The notes: generated by a model from the letters alone, not told the origin. Numbered from the stretch's first letter, positions 1 through 12,076 are shown. The stretch: DNA of 39,141 nt from Gammaproteobacteria bacterium (GCA_024276955.1 JAJRWE010000039.1:1-39141); one strand, 5' to 3'. Program-made: numbers and translations.

Positions 1-224
1 CCACTTCCAGCCTGCGCCTGCCCGGACGCAGCGTGAACCTCGCCGGCGAGCCGGTGGAGGTGATCACCAAGGGCCGCCACGACCCCTGCGTCGGCATCCG
101 CGCCACGCCCATCGCCGAGGCCATGCTGGCCATCACCCTGATGGACCACTGGCTGCGCCATCGCGCGCAGAATGCCGACGTGACTAGCATTACGCCGGTC
201 ATCCCCGCCAGCCCGGGTGCCTGA
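1..224 (+). CDS. aroC: chorismate synthase, C-terminal part (truncated by window start)
   Basis: Reading frame open from the window edge: [48 protein letters not shown], the conserved chorismate synthase C-terminal signature; TGA at 222-224. Confidence 0.9.
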   Translation, partial: TSSLRLPGRSVNLAGEPVEVITKGRHDPCVGIRATPIAEAMLAITLMDHWLRHRAQNADVTSITPVIPASPGA

Positions 225-1398
225 GCCGGCCAGCGACAGCCGGACGGTCCCTTACTGGCGGCTGTCCGGCTTCTATTTCTTTTATTTCGCCTCCCTCGGC
301 GCACTGATTCCTTACTGGTCCCTGTACCTCAAGGGACAGGGCTTTGATGCGCGCGAGATCGGCACCCTTATGGCCCTGATCATGGCCACCAAGATCGTCT
401 CGCCCAACATCTGGGGCTGGATCGCCGACCACACCGGCCATCGCATGCGCATCGTGCGCATCGGTTGTCTGCTGGGAATGCTGGCCTTTGCCGGGGTGTT
501 CCTGGGCGAGGGGTACTGGTGGCTGGTGCTGGTCATGATGGTGTTCAGTTTTTTCTGGAACGCCACACTGCCGCAGTTCGAGGCCACCACCTTCAACTAT
601 CTGGGCCACGACAGCCACCGCTACAGCGGTATCCGCCTGTGGGGCTCCATCGGTTTCATCGTCGCTGTGGCGGCCCTGGGCCCGGTGCTGGATGCGCAGG
701 GGGCGGGCATTCTGCCGTTGGTGCTGATCGTCCTGTTCGCGGGTATCTGGCTGGCCAGTCTCGCCGTGCCCGAACGCGCCTCCGCCCACCTGCCGCTGGA
801 TCACGAACCCCTGCGTCGGGTACTGATGCGGCCCGAGGTAGTGGCCCTGCTGGTGGTCTGTTTTCTGCTGCAGGCCAGCCACGGCCCGTACTACACCTTC
901 TACACCATCTATATGGAGGAGCAGGGTTATTCACGCTCGCTGATCGGCCAGCTGTGGGCGCTGGGGGTGATTGCGGAGGTGGGCGTCTTCCTCGTCATGC
1001 ACCGCCTGGTGCCGCGCTTCGGCCTGCGCCGGCTGCTGCTGGCGAGCCTGCTGCTCACCGCCCTGCGCTGGGTGTTGATCGGCGAATTTCCCGACGCGAT
1101 GGCGGTGGTGCTGTTCGCCCAGCTGCTGCACGCGGCCAGTTTTGGCATCTACCATGCGGTGGCGATCCAGCTGATTCACCGCTGTTTCACCGGCCGTCAC
1201 CAGGGCAAGGGACAGGCCCTTTACAGCAGCCTGAGCTTCGGCGCCGGCGGCGCAGCGGGCAGTTTTCTCGCCGGCCTGGCCTGGGCCAGCCTGGGCCCGC
1301 AAACCACGTACCTGCTGGCCGCGCTGACGGCGCTGCTGGCCTTCGTCATCGCCTGGCGCTGGATCCATCCGGTGGACGATGTCTCTCTGGGGCCATGA
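217..1398 (+). CDS. MFS transporter (MFS_1-like / nucleoside- or phenylpropionate-type permease)
   Basis: 393 aa, about 12 hydrophobic segments, N-term [42 protein letters not shown] typical of this MFS subfamily; GTG start overlapping aroC stop by 8 nt. Confidence 0.85.
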   Translation: MPEPASDSRTVPYWRLSGFYFFYFASLGALIPYWSLYLKGQGFDAREIGTLMALIMATKIVSPNIWGWIADHTGHRMRIVRIGCLLGMLAFAGVFLGEGYWWLVLVMMVFSFFWNATLPQFEATTFNYLGHDSHRYSGIRLWGSIGFIVAVAALGPVLDAQGAGILPLVLIVLFAGIWLASLAVPERASAHLPLDHEPLRRVLMRPEVVALLVVCFLLQASHGPYYTFYTIYMEEQGYSRSLIGQLWALGVIAEVGVFLVMHRLVPRFGLRRLLLASLLLTALRWVLIGEFPDAMAVVLFAQLLHAASFGIYHAVAIQLIHRCFTGRHQGKGQALYSSLSFGAGGAAGSFLAGLAWASLGPQTTYLLAALTALLAFVIAWRWIHPVDDVSLGP

Positions 1399-1556
1399 CC
1401 CCATTGCAGTGGAAAATCTGTGACGGCGTTCACAGCCTGGATGATGTGATGGCTGCCGTGAAAATGGCCCCTAAAGGGCATCCGAGGCAGGACGATGAAA
1501 GGGGTGGCCCATTGATAAACCGCAGGCCATTTCACAACAGGCTCAAGAGGAAATAA
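1395..1556 (+). CDS. possible 53-aa small protein, ATGA-coupled to the MFS gene
   Basis: ATG at 1395 overlaps the MFS TGA (ATGA); [53 protein letters not shown]; no recognised family. Confidence 0.3.
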   Translation: MTPLQWKICDGVHSLDDVMAAVKMAPKGHPRQDDERGGPLINRRPFHNRLKRK

Positions 1557-1558
1557 AC

Positions 1559-1753
1559 GTGAATGAACGACGCTATGGACCTTCCATTGGTTCGCATCTG
1601 GGCAAGCCCATTTATGAATTTATCCAGGAACAGGATACCCGCTATATCTTCGACCGGCTGGCGCAGTGTGACACCGAGGGTTGTCCGCTGGATCAGGTGA
1701 AAAAGAACGAGTTGTTGTTGAATCCGGGGCTGATCTACAAAAAGGCCTCCTGA
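1559..1753 (+). CDS. hypothetical protein, 64 aa
   Basis: GTG start preceded by an AGGAAA ribosome-binding-like sequence; followed by a strong hairpin at 1764-1789. Confidence 0.55.
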   Translation: MNERRYGPSIGSHLGKPIYEFIQEQDTRYIFDRLAQCDTEGCPLDQVKKNELLLNPGLIYKKAS

Positions 1754-1763
1754 GTATTTTCTA

Positions 1764-1789
1764 CCGGCCGTGGAGGAATTCACGGCCGG
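1764..1789 (+). terminator. candidate intrinsic terminator
   Basis: CCGGCCGTG-GAGGAATT-CACGGCCGG, 9-bp perfect stem directly downstream of the 64-aa ORF, followed by CCCTTTCTCCC (weak T-tract). Confidence 0.5.
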
Positions 1790-1857
1790 CCCTTTCTCCC
1801 CCATTTACGCCTCAGCTTAAGGCATGTACCACCACAAAATACAGAATCCTCTGACTA

Positions 1858-1926
1858 TGTAGGGTGGGCACCGCCCACCATCGCTGCTTGGGTAGAATGT
1901 CGTCGGTGGGCGGTGCCCACCCTACA
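1858..1926. repeat. palindromic intergenic repeat, TGTAGGGTGGGCACCGCCCACC family, complete pair
   Basis: 22-nt arms 1858-1879 and 1905-1926 are exact reverse complements; related copies at 35068-35094 and about 38335-38360. Confidence 0.9.
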
Positions 1927-1961
1927 GCAGAGAGCTGAAGGTTTTTCAGCGGCCTACTTCG

Positions 1962-2080
1962 TTATGCCTGCTTGATTTTTTTCTCCATGGCCTGTCGTAC
2001 CAGTTCATTCGCCTCACCGGGCCTCAGCCAACGCCAGGGCAGGGGAATCAGGGTATTGTTTCCGTGTCGAGCATAGGCGT
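1962..2080 (-). pseudogene. possible orphan C-terminal gene fragment
   Basis: Minus-strand frame NAYARHGNNTLIPLPWRWLRPGEANELVRQAMEKKIKQA* with an upstream stop; no intact ORF. Family not recognised. Confidence 0.2.
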
Positions 2081-2178
2081 TTCATTAGCAGATCGTGGCC
2101 GCATGGTCTGTCGTCTACACTAAAAGAAGTCAGGCCTGAATGGCGGTTATTCAGAGGCGCCCTTAACGCCAAAAATAC

Positions 2179-2206
2179 CGTCATTCCCGCCTTTGCTGGA
2201 ATGACG
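2179..2206. repeat. short palindromic repeat of the CGTCATTCCCGC...GGAATGACG type
   Basis: CGTCATTCCCGCCTTTGCTGGAATGACG inverted repeat; this sequence type is a common bacterial intergenic repeat. Confidence 0.6.
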
Positions 2207-2277
2207 ATGCCTTTGGCTCAAGTGAGCGCCATTCGGGTCAGTCTCAGTGATGACCGCCACCCTCCCGGAGATGAACG

Positions 2278-5844
<3,567 letters not shown>

Positions 5845-5867
5845 GTTTTTCCCCTTGCTCACCTTCC

Positions 5868-5957
5868 ATCTTGTGGCACCGCTCTGCGCCACGTCATTGC
5901 ATCTTGTGACACCGCTCTGCGGTGTTACACATCTTGTGGCGCTCAGCGCCACGCCAC
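5868..5957. repeat. tandem cluster of three short hairpin units (ATCTTGTG-RCRCCGCTCTGCG... family)
   Basis: ATCTTGTG at 5868, 5901 and 5931; each followed by a small palindrome (GTGGCACCGCTCTGCGCCAC, TGTGACACCGCTCTGCGGTGTTACA, GTGGCGCTCAGCGCCAC). Related perfect hairpin at 15374-15398. Confidence 0.75.
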
Positions 5958-6076
5958 TATCGGTAGAGTTGTTAAACTATTTTTCATTACACTGCAGGGC
6001 GGTGCGACGAGTGACAAACATTGGCGCAAAACTTTTGCGGGCATGGCCCGCTCCTACGGACAGGTTTAAACCTGGG

Positions 6077-6514
6077 TTAATCGTGCTGGATCTTACAACG
6101 GGTAATTACCGGTTTTCTTTCCGGATACAGCAGTTCATTCACTTTCTGTTGCAATACCGTTGCCTGCACCGGCTTGTCGACAAAGGCATCGATGGGCAGG
6201 AAGTCTTCGCTGATGTCGTTTTCCGAAATACTGAAGGGCAGGTCTGTGTTGCGGTTGATGGCGGAGAGCATGAGGATGGGGATGTGGCACAGGCGGGGAT
6301 CTTGCGTCAGCCGGCGCGCTGCCTTGATCCCGGCCTGAGGATCGTCGGGGAAGTGAATATCGAGGATGATGAGGTCGGGGGCGATGTCGCGAATGGCGTC
6401 GCCGAGTCCCGCCGTCTGCCGCCGGGACTCGACCTGATGGCCCACGGCCTGCAGGATATTCGTGACCTGCTCGATGATGGCAGGGTTGTCGTCGACGATC
6501 AGTATCTTGGCCAT
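6077..6514 (-). CDS. single-domain response regulator (REC only)
   Basis: MAKILIVDDNPAIIEQV...DLIILDIHFPDDP...ILMLSAI...DAFVDKPV: acidic pair, phospho-Asp, S/T and Lys all present; no output domain in 145 aa. Starts just downstream of the hydrogenase protease gene. Confidence 0.85.
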   Translation of the reverse strand: MAKILIVDDNPAIIEQVTNILQAVGHQVESRRQTAGLGDAIRDIAPDLIILDIHFPDDPQAGIKAARRLTQDPRLCHIPILMLSAINRNTDLPFSISENDISEDFLPIDAFVDKPVQATVLQQKVNELLYPERKPVITRCKIQHD

Positions 6515-6517
6515 GGC

Positions 6518-7024
6518 TCACACCTCCTCTGGCATGCACTTTCGCAGTGTGTCGATGTTTTGTTGCAGAGCGTTCAGCAATTGCGGCAGGCGGGCCTGCA
6601 TGGCCTCGCTCAAGGTGGTTTCCGCTGGCGGGCGGAGTGCCAATTCATAGGGTTGCACGGCGAAGATGTTTACCACTGTCGTCGATCCCAGTTCGCGGGC
6701 GATGGCTAATGCCTCGGCCAGGCCCAGGCCGTGGGTGGAGATGCTGCGGCTGTGTGGCGTCAATTTCATGTTAGCGTCGGCGGTGGCCGTAAAGCAGCGC
6801 CATGCGCCACCGGCCAGCCCCATCTCGGCGCAGTCGACGATCAGTAGTGGGCCTGTGTTTTCCAGCAGCCGGTGGGCGAGGTTGAGGGCGTCGGCATCTT
6901 CCCACTGCTCACGCCGTACGTCCTCCGGCAGCCCGGTAAGATTGTCCACCAGCCACAGGCCGATGGCATCATCGCTGGAGTGGCGGCTGCCGAGGCCGGC
7001 CACGGTGAAGGCCGGGGCGTTCAA
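6518..7024 (-). CDS. [NiFe] hydrogenase maturation endopeptidase
   Basis: AGLGSRHSSDDAIGLWLVDNL...LLIVDCAEMGLAGGAWRCF; ATG overlaps the large subunit stop; family-typical G(L/N)...DD and D-containing motifs. Confidence 0.85.
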   Translation of the reverse strand: MNAPAFTVAGLGSRHSSDDAIGLWLVDNLTGLPEDVRREQWEDADALNLAHRLLENTGPLLIVDCAEMGLAGGAWRCFTATADANMKLTPHSRSISTHGLGLAEALAIARELGSTTVVNIFAVQPYELALRPPAETTLSEAMQARLPQLLNALQQNIDTLRKCMPEEV

Positions 7025-8331
7025 TCGACGAACTCCACGTCCAGCATGTGCACGGAGCAGGAGATGCAGGGGTCGTAGGCGCGCAGCAGCATCTCCAGGT
7101 GCAGGGTGACTTCCTCGCGCGACATCTCCGCCACCATGCGCGGCGCGAAGGCCTTCATGTCGCGCTCGATGTTGTTGATGTTCTGGCTGGTGGGGATCAC
7201 CGCGTCGGCGCCACAGCAGCGGCCTTCGTCATCGAAACGGAATTCGTGGAACAGGGTGCCGCGCGGCACCTCGATGGCGCCGACGCCGTGGCCCGGTCCC
7301 GGCGTGTGGCTAATGTCTTCCTTCACCAGCCCGTCGTCCAGCACCTGCTCCAGCATCGCCAGCGAGTTGTGCGCGCAGTGCACGATTTCCACCACCTGCG
7401 CCACGTTGTTCATATAGGGGTTGTAACAGGGCGTGTGCAGGCCGAGCGTCTCGGCGGCCTCCTGCGCCGCCGGGTGTAGCTGATTGTAGTTATTGTTGAC
7501 CCGCGCCAGGGCGCCGACCATGTAGGATTCGCGGTGCCAGCGCGCCCACTTGGCGGTGGAGTGGGGCACGGTGAATTCGTTGGTGATATTCCGGTAATCA
7601 CTGGCCGGGGCCGTTTCGCCGCTGTCGGAGCTGTAGACCTCACCGTCGTAGAGGGCGTATTCATCCGGGTGCTTGAGGGAGACGTATTCGGTTTCGCGCT
7701 CGAAGTCGGGGATTTTCAGCGACTTGACGATGCCAACGGTGGCGTCGAGATCGGGCAGGGCGGCGAGCAGGCGTTCACGAATCTGTTCCAGCTTGTCGAG
7801 GTTCGGCAGCTTGCGCCAGCCGCGCAGGGTGTTGGACATGGGGTGCAGGGCGCGACCGCCGATGACGCTGGTGAATTCGTTGGCCAGGTGTTTGAGCTTC
7901 AGGGCGCGCCTGACCACCTCCGGGTGGGTCTTGATCAGCGGCAGCACGCTAGGTGCGCCGACGTAGTCCGGTATGGCGAGAAAATACACGTGCAGCAGAT
8001 GGCTTTGCAGGATCTGCGATTCATTGAGCAGTTTGCGCAGGCGTTGGCTCTGCGGGCTGACCGCCAGACCGAGGGCCGACTCCACCGCCTTGCTGGCCGC
8101 CAGTTGATGGCCGACACAGCAGATGCCGCAGATGCGCCCGACGATCCACGGGATCTCGTGTGGCAGCATGCCATCGGTGAAGCTCTCGAAGAAGCGATGT
8201 GCCTCGATGATAGATAGTTTTAATTCTTCCACCTTGCCATCGCGCGTGGAGATCTTGATGGAACCGTGGCCCTCCACTCGGGTGACGTGATCCACCTGGA
8301 TGGTGTAGGTCTTGTTGCCGTCCTTGCTCAT
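7021..8331 (-). CDS. hydA: [NiFe] hydrogenase large (alpha) subunit, group 3b (sulfhydrogenase)-like
   Basis: Start MSKDGNKTYTIQVDHVTRVEGHG; L1 motif RICGICCVGH; L2 motif DPCISCSVH near the C-terminus followed by MLDVEFVD. Confidence 0.92.
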   Translation of the reverse strand: MSKDGNKTYTIQVDHVTRVEGHGSIKISTRDGKVEELKLSIIEAHRFFESFTDGMLPHEIPWIVGRICGICCVGHQLAASKAVESALGLAVSPQSQRLRKLLNESQILQSHLLHVYFLAIPDYVGAPSVLPLIKTHPEVVRRALKLKHLANEFTSVIGGRALHPMSNTLRGWRKLPNLDKLEQIRERLLAALPDLDATVGIVKSLKIPDFERETEYVSLKHPDEYALYDGEVYSSDSGETAPASDYRNITNEFTVPHSTAKWARWHRESYMVGALARVNNNYNQLHPAAQEAAETLGLHTPCYNPYMNNVAQVVEIVHCAHNSLAMLEQVLDDGLVKEDISHTPGPGHGVGAIEVPRGTLFHEFRFDDEGRCCGADAVIPTSQNINNIERDMKAFAPRMVAEMSREEVTLHLEMLLRAYDPCISCSVHMLDVEFVD

Positions 8332-9110
8332 GGACGTGTACCCCGTGGTTGGACGTCTGCGCTGCAGAACAGGCGGTAACGGCTGTCGATGTCGGTATCG
8401 CTGAGGCCCCGTTCGCGCAGCAGTGCGCGATGCGAATCGAGATTGACCCCGGGCAGCAGGCCGCGACAACCATCGCAGCGGTAGCCGCCATTGATGCAGA
8501 TGGCGTCGCAGCCGCCCCAGGTGATCTGCCCCATGCAGGTGTCACCGTGCTCGAAGACGCATTCGTTGCCATTGTGCTTGCATTCGACACACACCGGCTG
8601 TCGCGCGAAGCGGGGCAGGGAGCCGGCCACCAAACGCTTCACCAGATGCAGAAATTCATCGCGATCCACCGGGCAGCCGCGCAGGTGGTAATCCACCTTG
8701 ACCACTTCGTGCACCGCGCGCACGCGGGTGTGCGCCCACAATGGCCAGTACTGGGAATCGGTTTGGGCGACGTGGCAGGCCTCGGGGCCATAGACCCGCT
8801 GCAGGTTTTCCGCCGGCGACAGGGCATTGGAACGTGCCTGTACATTGCCGTGACAGGCGCAGGCGCCCAGCGAGACCAGCCAGGTGCAGCGGGCGCGGAT
8901 GTCACGCAGGCGCTCGGCGTCTATCTCGCGGTTGATACTGCCCTCGATGAAGGCGACATCGAAACGCGGTGCTTTTTCCGACAGGGCCTCGCGGAATTCG
9001 ACGATATCCACCAGATCGAGAATGTGCAGAAACACATCCTCGCAATCGAGAATGGCCAGCTGGCAGCCTTCACAGCTGGCCATGTCGAAGAAGGCGATCC
9101 TGGGTTTCAT
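8328..9110 (-). CDS. hydD: [NiFe] hydrogenase small (delta) subunit, group 3b-like
   Basis: MKPRIAFFDMASCEGCQLAILDCED...SLGACACHGNV...LRGCPVDRDEFL...; Cys ligands for FeS clusters; 4-nt overlaps with both neighbours. Confidence 0.9.
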   Translation of the reverse strand: MKPRIAFFDMASCEGCQLAILDCEDVFLHILDLVDIVEFREALSEKAPRFDVAFIEGSINREIDAERLRDIRARCTWLVSLGACACHGNVQARSNALSPAENLQRVYGPEACHVAQTDSQYWPLWAHTRVRAVHEVVKVDYHLRGCPVDRDEFLHLVKRLVAGSLPRFARQPVCVECKHNGNECVFEHGDTCMGQITWGGCDAICINGGYRCDGCRGLLPGVNLDSHRALLRERGLSDTDIDSRYRLFCSADVQPRGTRP

Positions 9111-9943
9111 GTCAGCGCCTCGGGCAGGGATTCGAGGTCGGAGAAGCGGAACACCGGGCCCTCCTGGCAGCAGGTGACGTGATTGATCTGACAGTGGCCA
9201 CACTTGCCGATACCACAGCGCATGCGGCGTTCCAGGTCAATGAATATCTGCGCGTTGGGCAGACCGCGCGCGGCCAGTTCCATGATCACGAACTTGTACA
9301 TCACCGGTGGTCCGCACAGCACAGCGAGGGTATTGGCAACATCCATTTCCAGTTTGGCGATGGGGGCGGTGACCAGTCCCACCTCGCCACCCCAGGGCAG
9401 GTGGTCAGTGTCGGTGACCAGACGGATGACGTGGACGTTTGGCCGTTTGGCCCAGGCCTGCATCTGCTCACGGTAGAGTTCGTCCGCTGGCGTGCGGCAG
9501 CCGCTGATGAGGGTGACGCGGCCAAAGCGTTGCGGCTCGCCGACGACAGGCTCGATGAGTGAACGCAGCGGCGCCAGTCCCAGGCCGCCGGCGACGAAGA
9601 GGATGTCGCGGCCCTCGAACTCCGACAGCTGGAAGCCGGAGCCGAAGGGGCCGCGAATGCCCATGTAGTCACCGGCCTGTAACTGGTGCATGGCGTGGGT
9701 CAGGCTGCCGGTATTTCGAACCAACAATTCCAGTTGACCATCGTGGCGCGGCCCACAGGAAATGGAGATGGGTGCCTCGCCGATACCAAGGATGGAGGCC
9801 ATCACGAACTGTCCGGGGCGGTGCGTGAGCGGCTGTGGCAGCTGGAGGCGGAAGAAGCGTTCCTGCGCGGTCATGTCGCGGGCCTCGATGATGCGCGCCA
9901 TGCGTGGCGTGAGCACATGGGCATCGAAGTCCACCGGCTTCAT
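9107..9943 (-). CDS. hydG: FAD/NAD(P)-binding hydrogenase (gamma) subunit
   Basis: Ferredoxin-reductase-like fold motifs (RPGQFVMASI, PISISCGP, FVAGGLGLAPLRSLI, CGPPVMYKFV) and C-terminal CGIGKCGHCQINHVTCCQEGP. Confidence 0.9.
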   Translation of the reverse strand: MKPVDFDAHVLTPRMARIIEARDMTAQERFFRLQLPQPLTHRPGQFVMASILGIGEAPISISCGPRHDGQLELLVRNTGSLTHAMHQLQAGDYMGIRGPFGSGFQLSEFEGRDILFVAGGLGLAPLRSLIEPVVGEPQRFGRVTLISGCRTPADELYREQMQAWAKRPNVHVIRLVTDTDHLPWGGEVGLVTAPIAKLEMDVANTLAVLCGPPVMYKFVIMELAARGLPNAQIFIDLERRMRCGIGKCGHCQINHVTCCQEGPVFRFSDLESLPEALT

Positions 9944-11028
9944 GGCTTGGTCTCCGCAGTGGCCAGCAGGTCATTGGCGATGTCGAAGATGTCGATATCG
10001 ACGGTGCACTGATGGCCGCAGCGACCGCAGCCGACGCAGAAGCTGCCGTCGCCGAAGCGGGCGGGCAGCCAGGCCAGCTTGCGCTTGATGCGATGCCGTT
10101 GGCGCGCGGCCAGTTGCGGGCGGAAGTTGTGGCCGCCGGCGACGACGGCGAACGCCTCCAGCATGCAGCCATCCCAGCTGCGGGTGCGCTGACCGCTGTC
10201 CGGGTCGTCGACATTAAAATCGTCCTGCACATCGAAGCAATAGCAGGTGGGGCAGACCAGATTGCAAGTGCCACAGGAGAAGCAGCGTTCGACGTGCTTG
10301 TCCCAGACGGGCGATTCCCCACTGTTGCTGACTGTGTCGATGACCTGTTGCAGCGGGGCATTGAACTGGCGGCCGAAGGGCTTGGTGCGTTGTGCCTCGG
10401 CCAGTGTCTTGCGCCCTTCGATATTTTTACAGGGAGTGAAGCCGGCATCTGCGAGCAGCTGCTCGCCACGCTCCGTAAGGGCCTCTATTAACAGTTTGGC
10501 CTCGGGCTGCGGGGTGAGGAAGATATCCGCGCCCTCGCGCCAGCGCAGGGAGCCGGTGGCGTCGCAGAAACAGTGTTGGTCGCAGGGTTGCAGGCAGTCA
10601 TGGGCGATAATCGTGGTGTTCTGGCGCCGGCTCAGATAATGCGCGTCGGGGATGCCGTCGCTATTGATCCGGTCCATCAGGTGGATGGCCTTGAGGTCGC
10701 AGGGGCGCACGCCGGCGAGGATGCGTTGGCGGTCATCCAGGGTTGGTGTCAGCTGGTATTCGCCATTTTCGTTCTTGCTGAAGTGGAAGATCTGTTCGTT
10801 GTTGGGTGAGAGTTTTTTGCCCGGCGGTTGCACGCAGGTGCTGGCACGGAAGGGTTTTTCGGTGGATGTGGCGTCGAAGTCCTCGAAGGCGAGGAGGCTG
10901 TGCTTGCGCACCTTGTCGAAGCGGAAGCTGCTTTCGCCCATGGGCTGGGGGAAGAAGACATCCCCCAGCTGGTCGAGTGTGTGGAGCCAGTCCAGCACTG
11001 TTGCGCGTGTGGTGAGAAATCCTCTCAT
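9940..11028 (-). CDS. hydB: 4Fe-4S hydrogenase (beta) subunit
   Basis: GVRPCDLKAIHLMDRI, CFSCGTCNLVCPTCYCFDVQDDF, CVGCGRCGHQCTVDIDI; start chosen at MRGFLTTRATVLDWL (longer ORF extends to 11115). Confidence 0.88.
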   Translation of the reverse strand: MRGFLTTRATVLDWLHTLDQLGDVFFPQPMGESSFRFDKVRKHSLLAFEDFDATSTEKPFRASTCVQPPGKKLSPNNEQIFHFSKNENGEYQLTPTLDDRQRILAGVRPCDLKAIHLMDRINSDGIPDAHYLSRRQNTTIIAHDCLQPCDQHCFCDATGSLRWREGADIFLTPQPEAKLLIEALTERGEQLLADAGFTPCKNIEGRKTLAEAQRTKPFGRQFNAPLQQVIDTVSNSGESPVWDKHVERCFSCGTCNLVCPTCYCFDVQDDFNVDDPDSGQRTRSWDGCMLEAFAVVAGGHNFRPQLAARQRHRIKRKLAWLPARFGDGSFCVGCGRCGHQCTVDIDIFDIANDLLATAETKP

Positions 11029-11112
11029 GTTTCCGGCTCTTGAAGATGTCTGTTGGACATAGTGGACCCATGGGGCGTGGATTGGAAGATTATCGCAGGG
11101 GCGGGTTTTTGC

Positions 11113-11139
11113 CACAGAGACACAGAGTACACGGAGAAA
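11113..11139. repeat. GCCACAGAGACACAGAGTACACGGAGAAA-type intergenic repeat
   Basis: CACAGAGaCACAGAGtaCACGGAG short direct repeats; a sequence type seen in many bacterial intergenic regions. Confidence 0.5.
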
Positions 11140-11254
11140 CCTATATTCAATCTTTCCGGGTTGGATTCCCCGCTGCTCGCCTCAAGCGCCTACTTTCGCC
11201 TCAGGGCGCCTACTTTTGGTGGTGCAGCGAGATGATTTTATTGTCCTGAGTAAT

Positions 11255-11326
11255 TGTAGGAGCGGACCCGTGGGCCGCGATGTAAAGGGTGGGAAAACCA
11301 TCGCGGCCCAAGGGTCCGCTCCTACA
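11255..11326. repeat. paired REP-like element, GTAGGAGCGG...CCGCGA family
   Basis: 26-nt arms (11255-11280 and 11301-11326) complementary with one mismatch, 20-nt loop. Confidence 0.9.
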
Positions 11327-11341
11327 GCGAATGTCAGTGAT

Positions 11342-12076
11342 TTATTTTGGCTTGAAGACGAAGTCGATATGGGTCGTACCGCCGGCCTCGATCGTCACCG
11401 TGGCCTTTTTCTCGCCCAGGGTTCCGTGCCAGGCGCGGATCTTGTAGCTGCCGGGGGGGACGTCGTCGATGTTGAAGCTGCCGTCTTCGCCGACCACGGC
11501 GAAGTAGGGGTTCTTGGCGACGAAGGTGAAGCTGTGCATGAAGTCGTGGGCGTCGCACTCGACCTTCATGGCGGTGCCGCGCTTCAGCGTGACCCGCTTA
11601 CGGAGGGTTTTCAGGTCTCCCGGCTGGCTGATGTTGAATACGGTCTTTTTGGCCCGACCAATGATTTCATAGGTATGAATGTTGTGCAGCACCGGATCGG
11701 AATTCCTTATCGTGAGCTGGTCGCCGTCTTTCATTACGCCGAGGAAGGGCTTGAAGGCGCATTGCTCCTGATTGAGTTCGGCGTTGGTGATGTCGGCGGG
11801 AAAGTCCTTGCCGGACTTGATCTTGTACAGATAGACCACGGCGTCGGTGAGGGCGCCGTTGTTGACGCGCACGAAGTCGATGCTGCGCGTGCCGCTGCCG
11901 CAGGTGTCGGCGTCCTTGGCGACGATAAACTGCCTGGGGGCTGGGTCTGCGCCCTGGAAGGTGATCTTTCCGCTGATGCGCCCGCCGTTGTCGACGGGTA
12001 CTACCTGGTAGGCAAGGGCGGTGACTGGCTGGAGGCTGGCAACACACAGTGAGAGGATGGGCAGTATGCTTTTCAT
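11342..12076 (-). CDS. exported cupredoxin-like / carboxypeptidase-regulatory-like domain protein
   Basis: Signal peptide MKSILPILSLCVASLQPVTALA; IRNSDPVLHNIHTYEI, VECDAHDFMHSF, DGSFNIDDVPPGSYKIRAWHGTLGEKKATVTIEAGGTTHIDFVF. Confidence 0.75.
   Translation of the reverse strand: MKSILPILSLCVASLQPVTALAYQVVPVDNGGRISGKITFQGADPAPRQFIVAKDADTCGSGTRSIDFVRVNNGALTDAVVYLYKIKSGKDFPADITNAELNQEQCAFKPFLGVMKDGDQLTIRNSDPVLHNIHTYEIIGRAKKTVFNISQPGDLKTLRKRVTLKRGTAMKVECDAHDFMHSFTFVAKNPYFAVVGEDGSFNIDDVPPGSYKIRAWHGTLGEKKATVTIEAGGTTHIDFVFKPK

Noticed and set aside
465-1556. 363-aa plus-strand ORF overlapping the MFS gene
   Set aside because: Arg/Pro/Gly-rich out-of-frame translation of the MFS gene; only its last 53 codons (from 1395) lie outside and are listed separately at low confidence.
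1858-1926. CRISPR array
   Set aside because: Only an inverted pair, no direct repeats with regular unique spacers; likewise the 5868-5957 cluster has no unique spacers of appropriate length.
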